The translations under genes and the position numbers were made by a program. This document shows positions 45,801-54,103 of a DNA stretch of 64,000 nucleotides, piece by piece. How positions within the stretch are numbered: position 1 is the stretch's first letter; each line of letters opens with the position of its first letter. Source of the stretch: Catalimonadaceae bacterium JC749 (lineage in GTDB: Bacteria > Bacteroidota > Bacteroidia > Cytophagales > Cyclobacteriaceae); assembly GCA_021730635.1 (NCBI GenBank), contig JAJNNC010000005.1:1-64000 (forward strand), written 5' to 3'. Below the pieces are notes generated by a model. The model ran no database searches. It was not told the origin of the DNA and was given only the letters and a program-made list of their open reading frames with translations.

Positions 45801-46149
45801 CCTGGATCATTATGGTGATCCCTGGCATGAGGTGAAGGCCAAAAGATACTATGACCGGCTGACGGACTGGAACAACGAGTATTTTGTGGAAGATGCCACT
45901 TTTCTCAAACTTCGGGAGGTTTCGGTAGGCTATACGATCAGTGGAGCCGCGCTCAACAACTTCATCGGTTTGAAAAACATAAAAGTGAGCCTGATAGGGC
46001 GCAATCTGTTTACCCTTACCCGCTATACAGGCTTTGATCCGGAAACCGGACAGTCCGAAGAAGGACTGGATTCCAATGTGCTGAAGTTTGATTTGTCGAG
46101 CTATCCGAACTACGCGACGGTGTCAGGTTCCATTCAAGTTACATTTTAA
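42802..46149 (+). CDS. SusC/RagA-type TonB-dependent receptor with STN domain
   Basis: An 1115-residue outer-membrane transporter. Signal peptide (about 1-33), STN signalling domain (about 45-115, 'VDFKAATLLDVFSDIESKT'), carboxypeptidase-regulatory-like domain (about 135-215, 'ITGQVTDEENGDPLPGVNV'), plug (about 225-360, 'NPLIIVDGV', 'IEVVKGAAASSLYGSRAANG') and a C-terminal barrel ending in VTF. It pairs with the next gene, SusD, for uptake of a glycan or oligomer. The STN domain matches the upstream sigma/FecR pair. Confidence 0.94.
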   Translation: MKNMLLQPLSISLRLFMCGCFLQFLMLQGLLAADVNVQNVENVKEVFISVDFKAATLLDVFSDIESKTRFKFVYDQQDLATGHRINFKYENRSVADILIEVSRLSNLSFKQVNHNINVKKRTKDTPHQEIEVILEQTITGQVTDEENGDPLPGVNVLAKGTNTGTVTNAEGNYRLTVADEVTTLVFSSIGYVAEEITIDGRTTLDVALMPDVQELQELVVTGVVTGTPKKKLGFTVEKISGEVLQNVPATNIATSLAGKVPGLKVSSGSNAPGSNPNIQLRNATTIFGSSNPLIIVDGVLTEGSLSDINVEDIASIEVVKGAAASSLYGSRAANGVVNITTKRGTGLNEGTSEVVYRTEIGQSYIPFVPEKTTSINVEVEGDEVNYDTPSPDGVYDNPYPSLTDPVKQFFNPGTFMTHYLAFRGNSSNGRTAVFSSAQYTDEEGVVKLADGRQRTNFRLNLDHQVTEKLKFSASNLYARNIIDNRANGIWDMFYYADPDVDLLQPNDDGTPYKVNPNRINPRLANPLYNIYNTINNTDRNRFIGNYKVAYDLLDDLQLSVAYGIDRIENNTFALSPKGLLQADNPDLRTPGSISESSDHTLASTLQADALYFKQFGDFNAKFRLQYLYESNEFEGFSGSGTHLAVLGKDVRSLEQASDNINIASTITSVVANNYSSVLQLDYKEKYIFDGLFRRDGVSLFGPNERWQNFYRFSGAWRLTEDLPLEGIQELKLRTSYGVAGLRPPYSAQYDVLFLTNGIVNPGGGQKGNPDLKSSFSRELEIGLDAQFLDRFNLTFNYVRSVNTDQILEVPVSAVTGYVTQWQNAGRLSGQVWELSLGANLIRKNNMYWDVNLLFDRMTQTVDQLNRDGYAIVSGGIFRIEEGKDFGTLYGRKWARSLDQVANQLPEGETLEEYFAVNNQGYVVRTETIGTTEEEPIQIRDDEGNFVESEIGSVIPDFNANLTSNFSWKNLNAYFVFSYQQGGQTYNHMRRYMMVNGVGATLDHYGDPWHEVKAKRYYDRLTDWNNEYFVEDATFLKLREVSVGYTISGAALNNFIGLKNIKVSLIGRNLFTLTRYTGFDPETGQSEEGLDSNVLKFDLSSYPNYATVSGSIQVTF

Positions 46150-46160
46150 TTCTTTCTGTC

Positions 46161-47669
46161 ATGAAAATGATTCAATACTTCAAAATATTGCTGCTAGGAT
46201 TGGGGGCGTTGTTGTACACCTCCTGTGAGAATTTCGAAGATCTGGATGTGCCCAATTACAACGATCCTAACCGCGATCAGGTCTTTCGAAACAGCCAGGA
46301 TTTTCCTAACCTCCTTTCCGGTGCCTACAGTGCCTGGTGGAACCATGTGATTGGCGCCAGTCCGCAGTTTGCCTTGCTGCCAGCTTCTGAAACCATGGGG
46401 AGTGGCTATGGCTCCTGGGGTTCCAACCCCTTTTATGCTAAACCGAGAGAGTCTGTACCTAACGGTGATGGTGACCCGGTCCTGATACCGCAGGCTTCCT
46501 GGTGGTACGGTCTGTACCAGGCAGTGCCTACCGTGAATGATGTGGTGAACAGAATTATCAACGAAGACCTGCGGGTAGTCATTGACGGACAGGATTTTAC
46601 CTCCTCGACCCTGGCACACGGGTATTTGCTGCAGGGTATTCTGTTTGGGCATCTGGCGATGCTATACGACAAAGCTTTTTTGCTCGACGAAAATACGGAT
46701 GTCAATACCTATGAATTTTCCTATACGGAGTATACAGCCTTAAGAGAGTACGCCCTCAGTCGAATAGATCAGGCCATTGCCGTCTGTGATACAGCTTCCT
46801 TCACCGACCCTATCGCCATGATGCCCGGTGTCACGTTCACCAACGAATCTTTGTCCAGGTTTGCCCATTCCATGGGAGCCCGGACGCTGGCCTATTCGGC
46901 TCGTACGGCGGAAGAAAATCAGCAGTCAGACTGGATGAAAATCATGAATTATGCGCGCAATGGGATCACAGAGGATTTTCTGGTAGAAATCCAGGATGGC
47001 TGGCAAGGTCTGGTGATCACCCGGGATGCCTTTGGCTATCATCAGCTGGTATTGAACTGGGGCTGGGTCAGGGTACACCAAAGGCTGATCCATATGATGG
47101 CGCCTGATGATCCTGATGCGGCGTATCCCTGGCCCTTTGGTGTGGCAGCCTTAGATACAGTGACCTCTCCGGACCTCCGGTTTGATGAATATTTTGAGTA
47201 TAATGCAACCATACCCTGGGCGGGCAGTGCTTCTTCCAAAGGGTACCACATCATGACCCATTATTCCCTGAAAAGATTCAGAGACCTTTATGATCAGGGC
47301 GTGGGTTTTGTCAACTTTTATACCAAAGCTGAGAATGATTACTACATCGCGGAGGCGAATCTGCAACTCAACCAAAACGTGGCGGAAGCTGTAGACATCC
47401 TCAATGCGACCCGGGTTGATAAAGGAGGTTTGATGCCTGCTTCGGTGGCAGAACCTGTAGCGGCTCTGAAAGAAAAATTATACTATGAAAGGTTCATAGA
47501 GACACTCATGACTTTTCCCTTGGGGTCTTATTTTGATCGCCGGCGTACCGATGTGCCGGGCTTTCAACTTTTTGAAGGAACTGTAAGACAGTTGCCCGTA
47601 CCCTTGCAGGAACTTAATCTGCACGGTACCACTAACTATACTTTTGGAGGCGTAGGCAACGAAATGTAA
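46161..47669 (+). CDS. SusD/RagB-family surface lipoprotein
   Basis: A 502-residue lipoprotein with signal ending in LLYTSC (Cys22) and a start 11 bp after SusC. The helical TPR-like body and the C-terminal region ('YYERFIETLMTFPLGSYFDR') are of the SusD family. It forms the lid of the SusC transporter and binds the substrate at the cell surface. The start may be the first or third codon (both Met). Confidence 0.92.
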   Translation: MKMIQYFKILLLGLGALLYTSCENFEDLDVPNYNDPNRDQVFRNSQDFPNLLSGAYSAWWNHVIGASPQFALLPASETMGSGYGSWGSNPFYAKPRESVPNGDGDPVLIPQASWWYGLYQAVPTVNDVVNRIINEDLRVVIDGQDFTSSTLAHGYLLQGILFGHLAMLYDKAFLLDENTDVNTYEFSYTEYTALREYALSRIDQAIAVCDTASFTDPIAMMPGVTFTNESLSRFAHSMGARTLAYSARTAEENQQSDWMKIMNYARNGITEDFLVEIQDGWQGLVITRDAFGYHQLVLNWGWVRVHQRLIHMMAPDDPDAAYPWPFGVAALDTVTSPDLRFDEYFEYNATIPWAGSASSKGYHIMTHYSLKRFRDLYDQGVGFVNFYTKAENDYYIAEANLQLNQNVAEAVDILNATRVDKGGLMPASVAEPVAALKEKLYYERFIETLMTFPLGSYFDRRRTDVPGFQLFEGTVRQLPVPLQELNLHGTTNYTFGGVGNEM

Positions 47670-47688
47670 ACCTTAAAGAATCACTACC

Positions 47689-48063
47689 ATGAAATACTTA
47701 GCTCATAGCTGCTTTGTGATCATACTCACCCTGTTCGGTTGTGATAGGGTTTTTGAGAACGAAATTGAAAATACCATTGCTCCCGAACTGCACGTTTTCG
47801 TCATTGGAAGTGCCAGCCATTCCGACCGGGTGACCGGCGCTTCTGTCAGCCTCTACCAGGTTACCGAGAATGGGCCTGGCAATGAAGTGCTGGCCACCAA
47901 ACAAACGGATGCGGAAGGGAAGGCTGTGTTTACCGAATCAGAACTTCTGGAACCCGGCAGGTTTTTCATAAGAGCGACCGAAGGGAGCCGGCAAGGTGAA
48001 AATGAAACCAAATACCTATTGCTCAACGATGGGCATACCTATCATTATATTCAAATTCAGTAA
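47689..48063 (+). CDS. Small lipoprotein with beta-sandwich domain
   Basis: A 124-residue lipoprotein with lipobox LFGC (Cys18). The mature part has a carboxypeptidase-regulatory or transthyretin-like pattern ('TGASVSLYQVTENGPGNEVL', 'TDAEGKAVFTESEL'). It starts 19 bp after SusD and likely belongs to the surface uptake complex, perhaps as a small glycan-binding or structural protein. No specific function is recognised. Confidence 0.78.
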   Translation: MKYLAHSCFVIILTLFGCDRVFENEIENTIAPELHVFVIGSASHSDRVTGASVSLYQVTENGPGNEVLATKQTDAEGKAVFTESELLEPGRFFIRATEGSRQGENETKYLLLNDGHTYHYIQIQ

Positions 48064-48160
48064 CTGTTGGATTTTCAGTTTTTTATCGGTTGATTCCGGG
48101 AAAAAGAAGTGGGGTGCCAGGGTCTGACGAATGTGGCACTCTTTTATAAATTCAGAAACC

Positions 48161-51043
48161 ATGAAGATCAAGGCTTTCATAGGCATGTGGCTGGTACTGC
48201 TTGTCATCAATGGATATGGGCAAGGGCTCCAGTCCATCACCGTAGATCGTACAAAAGGCAAGTGGGTGGTGACTAAGGTGAAGTATGACACAAACGAAAC
48301 AGTCAGCCTTTCTCAGGCACTGCCTCTGGTTTCGCTGGATGTATGTGTCAAAAACCAACTAGATGCCTTGGTGACCTACACCACGGCTGATCCTGGTTTT
48401 CAACATTCGACAGCGGGCAATCAGATCAAGATAAGCTGGAAAGAGGAAGAAAATTATGCTTACGGCGTGAAAGGAACGCTGACTTTTGAAAATGTGTCCA
48501 GGGATACCCTCTGGCTCACCAACGTACTGCCTCTGGGTAGATCTTCCGACCATGTGTATATCACCGGGGTTGGCGAACATCCCTTATCCCGTACTTATCT
48601 GTTTCGGCCGGGCAAAAATCCGGTCAATTGTATAGTTCCTGACAATGCCTGGGAGCTGGGCTTCGCCAGCCTTACCCTTGACGACCCATCCGGGATCTGT
48701 GCCCTAAGCCGTCGGGAGGGAGCGTCTGTCACAAAAGGCAAGCGGAGGCGATTTGAAACGGAATTAGAGCCCGGAGGTACTGTGCAGTATACCCTTTATT
48801 TTGATCGTTATCAGGGAGACTGGCAGGAAGGCTTACGGCTCATTTTTCAGAAGAGACTGCTCTACGATGTGGAGCCCGGCACCTTCAGCAACACCCTGTT
48901 TGAGCGGAAAGACTTACAGTGGATGCGTCACAGCTATGTCATTCACCTGATGATGGGATGGGATCACTACCTGTATGATCGTGAAAAAGGGCAATACCAG
49001 TTGGATGCGTTTCTGAAGCGGGGGCAGGCCTTGTATGGTGGCGACGATGCCGTGGGTATCTGGCCGACCTGGCCGGTACTGGGATTAGACCAGCGTAATC
49101 AGTGGGATATGTTCCGAAGCCTGCCGGGTGGGCTGGATAGCATCCGGGCTCTGGTAGCGATCAGCCACCAGCATGATGCCAGATTTTTCATCTGCTACAA
49201 CCCCTGGGATGAAAGTACCCGCTACGAGAACCATCTGCAAGGCATGGCCGAACTGATCGCTGCCACCCAGGCCGATGGAGTGGTGCTGGACACGCGCGGA
49301 AGCTCCAGCCAGGAACTCCAACAGGCCGCTGACAGTGTGAAAGAGGGGGTGGTGATGTATAGTGAAGGCATGGCTGTTCCGAAAGACATGGCAGGTATTG
49401 TGTCCGGACGGGTACACAATGCCCTGTATTACCCACCTTTGCTCAACCTGAATAAATTCATCAAACCTGATTTTGCCATTTTCCGGGTGGCTGAACTCAG
49501 TCAGGAGCGGATACGCCGGGAATACGCCACTTCTTTCTTTAACGGATATGGTACCGAGCTCAATATCTTCCGGGCGGGTAAACCCTCCTGGATGGAAGAA
49601 GATTACCGTTTTCTGGGTGCGACCAGCCGTATCTTGCGAGAAAATACCTCCAACTTTATACAGGCGGAGTATACGCCACTGCTTCCCACCTTGCACGATA
49701 GTATCTATGTCAACCGCTGGCCGGGCAATGATAAAGTAGTGTACACGATTTTTTCGCTGCATCCTGCGGGTTATCAGGGACCCCTTTTCCCCATAGAACC
49801 TAAAGCAGGTTACCATTGGGTGGATCTTTGGAACCACGAACTCATCACGCCCGATACGGTGGACGGACAGCCCTATGCACCGGTCCATGTATCGTCATTT
49901 GACCAAAGGTGGCTGGGTACCAATAACGAGGGAGCGGTGGGGGCCATCGCCCGCCTTCCCGAACGACTGCAAGTGGAGCGCACAGGCGACCAGTTGTGGG
50001 TGAAGGCGGCAGAAGGCGATTCTATCAGGATCTGGGCGGGGCTACCTGCCTACGATCAGAAGCCTTTGTTGTTAGCGGCTGGTGAACATGAACTGCGCCT
50101 GACGGATCATTTCGGTAGCTATGAGGGTAAGTTTGTGGTTCAGCTGTTGGCCGATCAGGAACTACTCGATGAGCAGGTGTTTCGCATTACCCCGGGAGAA
50201 CCACGCCTTATCAGTCAATCGACACCTACCCAACAGCGTGAAGCTTCTGAAGAGATGGTTTCTATACCGCCAGGCACTTTTACGATGGAGGTTACCCAGG
50301 GTGATCAATTTATCGCCTATCCTACCAAGGACTACCCGAAGCAGGTACATTTTTCCGGTTTTTTCATGGATCGATACCCGGTCACCAATCAGCAGTATGA
50401 CGCTTTTATCAAGGCGACGGGTTATCAGCCGAAAGACACCACTCATTTTCTGAAACACTGGCAGAACGGTAAAGTGCCTGCGGGAAAGGAAGATCATCCG
50501 GTAGTGTATGTGACTTATGAAGATGCCAAGGCCTATGCAGCCTGGTGTGGAAAACGTTTACCCACCGAAGCGGAATGGCAGTATGCGGCACAGACAGCCG
50601 CACAGCATCTTTGGCCCTGGACAGATGATCAGATTGTGACGGATACCAGCCAGCGGATCACCAGTACCTTACAGGTGATTAACTATGAGGGGCTGGATAC
50701 TACCAAAACCAATCCGGGTAACGGACAAATGCAAGCGGTAGGAAGCTATCCAACAGGCGCCAATCCATTAGGCATAGAAGACCTGGTAGGGTCTGTCTGG
50801 CAGATGACCCATGATCTCTACCGGAGTGCTTCTTATGATTTTATCATTCTCAAGGGAGGGAGTTATTACAAGCCTACAGACAGCTGGTGGTATGTACAGG
50901 GTGGTCCACGCCCACTTCCTTACCGTCAGATGTGGTTGCGGGTGTCGCCAGGCTTTGAACGTAATGCTACCGTAGGATTTCGTTGTGTGCGTGACCAGTC
51001 CGATAAACCGTCGGAAGCAGCAAAAAATGAAAAGGAAAAATAG
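48161..51043 (+). CDS. Exported glycosidase-like barrel fused to SUMF1/FGE-like domain
   Basis: A 960-residue exported protein. The ATG at 48161 opens the signal peptide (MKIKAFIGMWLVLLVINGYG); the frame extends to 48131. N-terminal beta region (about 25-230), then a barrel-like region (about 250-560) with 'FFICYNPWDESTRYENHL', LDTRGSS (Asp377) and VVMYSEGMAV (Glu402), which could be the nucleophile and acid/base of a retaining glycosidase. I cannot name its family. Residues about 697-950 are SUMF1-like (EMVSIPPGTF, 'WCGKRLPTEAEWQYAAQ', VGFRCVRD). True formylglycine-generating enzyme has an essential Cys pair; here GGSYYKP and the tail hold only one Cys, so it is unlikely to mature sulfatases. 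Last gene of the Sus-type locus. Confidence 0.78.
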   Translation: MKIKAFIGMWLVLLVINGYGQGLQSITVDRTKGKWVVTKVKYDTNETVSLSQALPLVSLDVCVKNQLDALVTYTTADPGFQHSTAGNQIKISWKEEENYAYGVKGTLTFENVSRDTLWLTNVLPLGRSSDHVYITGVGEHPLSRTYLFRPGKNPVNCIVPDNAWELGFASLTLDDPSGICALSRREGASVTKGKRRRFETELEPGGTVQYTLYFDRYQGDWQEGLRLIFQKRLLYDVEPGTFSNTLFERKDLQWMRHSYVIHLMMGWDHYLYDREKGQYQLDAFLKRGQALYGGDDAVGIWPTWPVLGLDQRNQWDMFRSLPGGLDSIRALVAISHQHDARFFICYNPWDESTRYENHLQGMAELIAATQADGVVLDTRGSSSQELQQAADSVKEGVVMYSEGMAVPKDMAGIVSGRVHNALYYPPLLNLNKFIKPDFAIFRVAELSQERIRREYATSFFNGYGTELNIFRAGKPSWMEEDYRFLGATSRILRENTSNFIQAEYTPLLPTLHDSIYVNRWPGNDKVVYTIFSLHPAGYQGPLFPIEPKAGYHWVDLWNHELITPDTVDGQPYAPVHVSSFDQRWLGTNNEGAVGAIARLPERLQVERTGDQLWVKAAEGDSIRIWAGLPAYDQKPLLLAAGEHELRLTDHFGSYEGKFVVQLLADQELLDEQVFRITPGEPRLISQSTPTQQREASEEMVSIPPGTFTMEVTQGDQFIAYPTKDYPKQVHFSGFFMDRYPVTNQQYDAFIKATGYQPKDTTHFLKHWQNGKVPAGKEDHPVVYVTYEDAKAYAAWCGKRLPTEAEWQYAAQTAAQHLWPWTDDQIVTDTSQRITSTLQVINYEGLDTTKTNPGNGQMQAVGSYPTGANPLGIEDLVGSVWQMTHDLYRSASYDFIILKGGSYYKPTDSWWYVQGGPRPLPYRQMWLRVSPGFERNATVGFRCVRDQSDKPSEAAKNEKEK

Positions 51044-51081
51044 AAATTGGAATCTATGTTAAGAATGAGAAAGTAAAAACA

Positions 51082-51114
51082 GTTGTAAAATTAACAAAGT
51101 ATCACTTACCTTTA
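51082..51114 (+). promoter_or_regulatory. Putative Bacteroidota-type promoter of metE
   Basis: TTG at 51083-51085 and TACCTTTA at 51107-51114 resemble the -33 (TTTG) and -7 (TAnnTTTG) elements with 21 nt between. Transcription would begin a few bases later, ahead of the riboswitch. The last base of the -7 element is A, not G. Confidence 0.45.
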
Positions 51115-51149
51115 CGGCAAGAAGTTCTTTACTTAATTTCTTGATCAAA

Positions 51150-51320
51150 CGGAAGAGGTTTCCGGCGAAAGCCGGAATTAATAGGGAATCGTGTGTAAAT
51201 CACGAGCTGACGCGCAACTGTAAGTAACTACAGAGTTTTTACCCTCGCGGTCCACTGTTCTATCGGAATGGGAAGGACGGTAAAAATGTTACAAGCCAGG
51301 AGACCTGCCTTAACCGACCT
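51150..51320 (+). promoter_or_regulatory. Cobalamin riboswitch
   Basis: The region contains the features of an adenosylcobalamin-family aptamer: a GC-rich P2-like hairpin (TCCGGCGAAAGCCGGA, 51161-51176), a GGGAATCGTG (51184-51193) and GCGCAACTGTAA (51211-51222) core, a CCACTG kissing-loop partner (51252-51257), GGGAAGG (51270-51276), and the B12 box AGCCAGGAGACCTGCC (51294-51309). It lies upstream of the B12-independent metE, where cobalamin should turn expression off, allowing the B12-dependent MetH to take over. Confidence 0.95.
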
Positions 51321-51324
51321 GTCC

Positions 51325-51449
51325 TGTTACAGGATATGACAATGCTTTCGCGTTTTAGAGTATTCGTTCGGTGTATCATACTTTTTCTGAGAGATGGCAT
51401 CCCTTCTCCCAAACTGATACCCTCTATCTACTCTTAAAGCATTGTGAAG
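51325..51449 (+). promoter_or_regulatory. Probable riboswitch expression platform with long-range stem
   Basis: A small hairpin TCCTG-TTA-CAGGA (51322-51334) follows the aptamer. Then ACAATGCTTT (51339-51348) pairs perfectly with AAAGCATTGT (51436-51445), closing about 87 nt. No T-run follows the stem, so control may be at translation or by Rho rather than by an intrinsic terminator. Partners of the aptamer's 3' half are not evident by eye. Confidence 0.5.
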
Positions 51450-51500
51450 TTGAGCGAAAGAGCTTTTAACTAATTGTTTAATTATTTAAAAGCTTAATCC

Positions 51501-53825
51501 ATGAAAACCCACAATCTCGGCTATCCCAGAATCGGTAGCCACCGTGAACTCAAAAAAGCCTGCGAGCAGTATTGGGCAGGCAAACTTTCCCTCGAAGAAT
51601 TAACCGATACCGGGAAACGAATCCGGCTTCACCACTGGCAACTCCAGCAGGAAGCGGGCCTTGACCTGATTCCTTCCAATGATTTTTCGTTCTATGATCA
51701 GGTGCTGGACATGACCCTGGCGGTAGGAGCGATTCCAGATCGATATGTAGCCTTGCTGCAGGATCGTTCCCGTTCGGAGCAGGAGCTTTATTTTGCCATG
51801 GCAAGGGGATATCAGCAGGAGGGACTGGATATTACCGCTATGGAAATGACCAAGTGGTTTGATACCAATTACCACTACATTGTTCCGGAATTTAAAAAGG
51901 AGCAGACCTTTCAGCGTTTCTCTTCTAAAATAATCCATGAATTTAAAGAGGCCAAGGATCACGGTATCATCACCAAACCGGTAATTTTGGGTCCTGTTAC
52001 CTATCTTTTGTTAGGAAAAGAAAAAGAGGGCGGCTTTCACCGTATCGACCTGATCGATCGGCTGCTTCCCGTTTACCTAGACTTGCTGAAAGATTTGGAA
52101 AACCAGGGTGCTGAATGGATTCAGATAGATGAACCCATGCTGGCAATGGATCTTTCTGACAAAGAGAGAACAACGATCGTCGCCACCTATACTAAAATAG
52201 CACAGGCATTTCCCGGTCTCAAAGTGATACTGGCCAACTATTTTGACTGTTATGGGGAAAATCTGGAAACAGCCCTGTCCTTGCCGGTGCACACCCTGCA
52301 TCTGGACCTGGTCAGATGTCCTTCACAAATGGATGATATTTTCAACACAGGCACCTTGCCACCGCAAATGTCTTTATCCCTGGGACTGGTGGATGGCAGG
52401 AATATCTGGAAGAACGATTTTCAGCATTCTCTGACCTTCATTCATCGTACCATTGATCAAATTGGCAGCGACAGGATTATGATTGCGCCTTCCTGCTCCT
52501 TGCTGCACGCTCCCTGTGATCTGGACCTGGAAACCGACGAGCAAAGTCTTCAGCCAGAGATCAAACAGTGGCTGGCTTTTGCCAAACAGAAATTAGCGGA
52601 GCTAGTCGCTTTGAAGTCTTTGGCCACTGAGGGAAACCCTGCCGCCAGCCAGGTCTTCCAAGACAATATAAAGGCTGTTCAAAGCCGGAAAACTTCTGGG
52701 CTGATACACCGGGAGGAAGTGAAACGGCGTGTGAAGGCAATCACGGAAGCCGACACTCAACGTCATTCTCCTTTTTCTCAACGCCAGGCTTTACAACACA
52801 AAGCGTTAGGGCTTCCCTACTTTCCAACCACTACCATTGGTTCTTTCCCGCAAACCCCGGAAGTACGTCGTTGGAGAGCCCAATGGAAAAAAGGAGCGTT
52901 ATCTGTGCAGCAATACGAGCAGCAGATCAAGACAGAAACGGAAAAGGCTATTCGCTGGCAGGAGGCTATTGGCCTGGATGTCTTGGTGCACGGGGAATTT
53001 GAGCGCAACGATATGGTGGAGTATTTTGGAGAACAGTTGGCAGGATTTGCTTTTACCCGGAATGGCTGGGTGCAAAGCTACGGCTCCCGCTGTGTCAAGC
53101 CACCTATCATTTATGGGGATGTGTACCGGCCTGAACCCATGACGGTAGACTGGTCTGCTTACGCTCAATCCTTGACCGACAAGCCTGTGAAAGGGATGTT
53201 GACCGGGCCGGTGACTATTTTGCAATGGTCCTTTGTCCGTAATGATCAACCCCGGTCAGAAACTTGCCATCAGATTGCCCTGGCCATCCGTGATGAAGTA
53301 CAGGATTTGGAAAAGGCAGGTATCCGTGTGATACAGGTCGATGAACCCGCCATCAGAGAAGGCTTGCCCTTGAGAAAACCTGATTGGGATCGCTATTTAC
53401 GTTGGGCGGTGAGCGCCTTCCGGATGGCTACCAGTGGTGTCCGGGACGAGACACAGATTCATACGCACATGTGCTATTCCGAGTTCAATGATATCATTCA
53501 AAGCATCGCTGATATGGATGCCGATGTGATCACTATGGAATGTTCCCGTTCGCAGATGGAATTGCTGGATGCTTTTGCCGATTTTGACTATCCCAACGAA
53601 ATAGGTCCGGGGGTATATGATATTCATTCTCCCAGGGTGCCTGCTCAGGCAGAGATGGTCATGTTGCTGGAGAAAGCCCAGCGCGTGATAGCACCTGGCC
53701 GGCTTTGGGTAAACCCGGATTGTGGCTTGAAAACCCGAGGTTGGGAAGAAACGAAGAAAGCATTGCAGGAAATGGTAGGGGCAGCCCAACAACTCAGAGA
53801 AACAGTGAGCGAACCAACAACTTGA
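51501..53825 (+). CDS. metE: Cobalamin-independent methionine synthase
   Basis: A 774-residue enzyme that transfers methyl from 5-methyltetrahydropteroyl-polyglutamate to homocysteine. It has both MetE domains: N-terminal (about 1-360, opening MKTHNLGYPRIGSHRELKKA) and the C-terminal catalytic barrel (about 430-770). The zinc ligands are His656 and Cys658 (HTHMCYSEF), Glu680 (ITMECSRS) and Cys741 (NPDCGLKTRGW), in the same spacing as in E. coli MetE (641, 643, 665, 726). It is cytoplasmic and full length. The upstream cobalamin riboswitch implies repression by B12 and a MetH elsewhere in the genome. Confidence 0.98.
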   Translation: MKTHNLGYPRIGSHRELKKACEQYWAGKLSLEELTDTGKRIRLHHWQLQQEAGLDLIPSNDFSFYDQVLDMTLAVGAIPDRYVALLQDRSRSEQELYFAMARGYQQEGLDITAMEMTKWFDTNYHYIVPEFKKEQTFQRFSSKIIHEFKEAKDHGIITKPVILGPVTYLLLGKEKEGGFHRIDLIDRLLPVYLDLLKDLENQGAEWIQIDEPMLAMDLSDKERTTIVATYTKIAQAFPGLKVILANYFDCYGENLETALSLPVHTLHLDLVRCPSQMDDIFNTGTLPPQMSLSLGLVDGRNIWKNDFQHSLTFIHRTIDQIGSDRIMIAPSCSLLHAPCDLDLETDEQSLQPEIKQWLAFAKQKLAELVALKSLATEGNPAASQVFQDNIKAVQSRKTSGLIHREEVKRRVKAITEADTQRHSPFSQRQALQHKALGLPYFPTTTIGSFPQTPEVRRWRAQWKKGALSVQQYEQQIKTETEKAIRWQEAIGLDVLVHGEFERNDMVEYFGEQLAGFAFTRNGWVQSYGSRCVKPPIIYGDVYRPEPMTVDWSAYAQSLTDKPVKGMLTGPVTILQWSFVRNDQPRSETCHQIALAIRDEVQDLEKAGIRVIQVDEPAIREGLPLRKPDWDRYLRWAVSAFRMATSGVRDETQIHTHMCYSEFNDIIQSIADMDADVITMECSRSQMELLDAFADFDYPNEIGPGVYDIHSPRVPAQAEMVMLLEKAQRVIAPGRLWVNPDCGLKTRGWEETKKALQEMVGAAQQLRETVSEPTT

Positions 53826-53834
53826 TAACCCAAA

Positions 53835-53870
53835 ACCCGGTGGGCTGACTATGGCTCATCGGGTACTTTT
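53835..53870 (+). terminator. Intrinsic terminator between metE and the CWC gene
   Basis: ACCCGGTGGGC (53835-53845) pairs with GCTCATCGGGT (53854-53864) through 11 positions, two of them G-U, with an 8-nt loop. ACTTTT follows and abuts the ATG of the next gene (53871). It may end metE transcripts, or attenuate readthrough into the small gene. Confidence 0.6.
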
Positions 53871-54068
53871 ATGCACAAACACGAAGAAAAATATTGCCCC
53901 CGATGTAGAAATCCCTTTGAATGCAAAGTGGGCAACATTACGCTTTGTCAGTGCACGACTCTAACGCTTCCCGATGACGTAAAAGAATATATTCGCAAAG
54001 CGTTTGACGAATGCCTTTGCCTGTCTTGTTTACAGGAAATTAAAGAAATTTCATCTTTCAAAAGATAA
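53871..54068 (+). CDS. Cysteine-rich CWC-family protein
   Basis: A 65-residue cytoplasmic protein with paired cysteines: KYCPRCRNPFECKVGNITLC, then QCTTLTLP, then CLCLSCLQEIKE. This is the cysteine-rich CWC family, probably metal (zinc) binding, with unknown role. Its ATG lies directly after the T-run of the metE terminator, so expression likely depends on readthrough or a promoter in the metE 3' end. The following PAS gene starts 35 bp downstream. Confidence 0.82.
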   Translation: MHKHEEKYCPRCRNPFECKVGNITLCQCTTLTLPDDVKEYIRKAFDECLCLSCLQEIKEISSFKR

Positions 54069-54103
54069 AGATGCATCAATCTAGTTAATAGATAAAAATT
54101 ATC

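Noticed and set aside
48161-51043. Formylglycine-generating enzyme that would mature the two sulfatases
   Set aside because: The SUMF1-like domain lacks the needed Cys pair, and the protein carries a large unrelated barrel.
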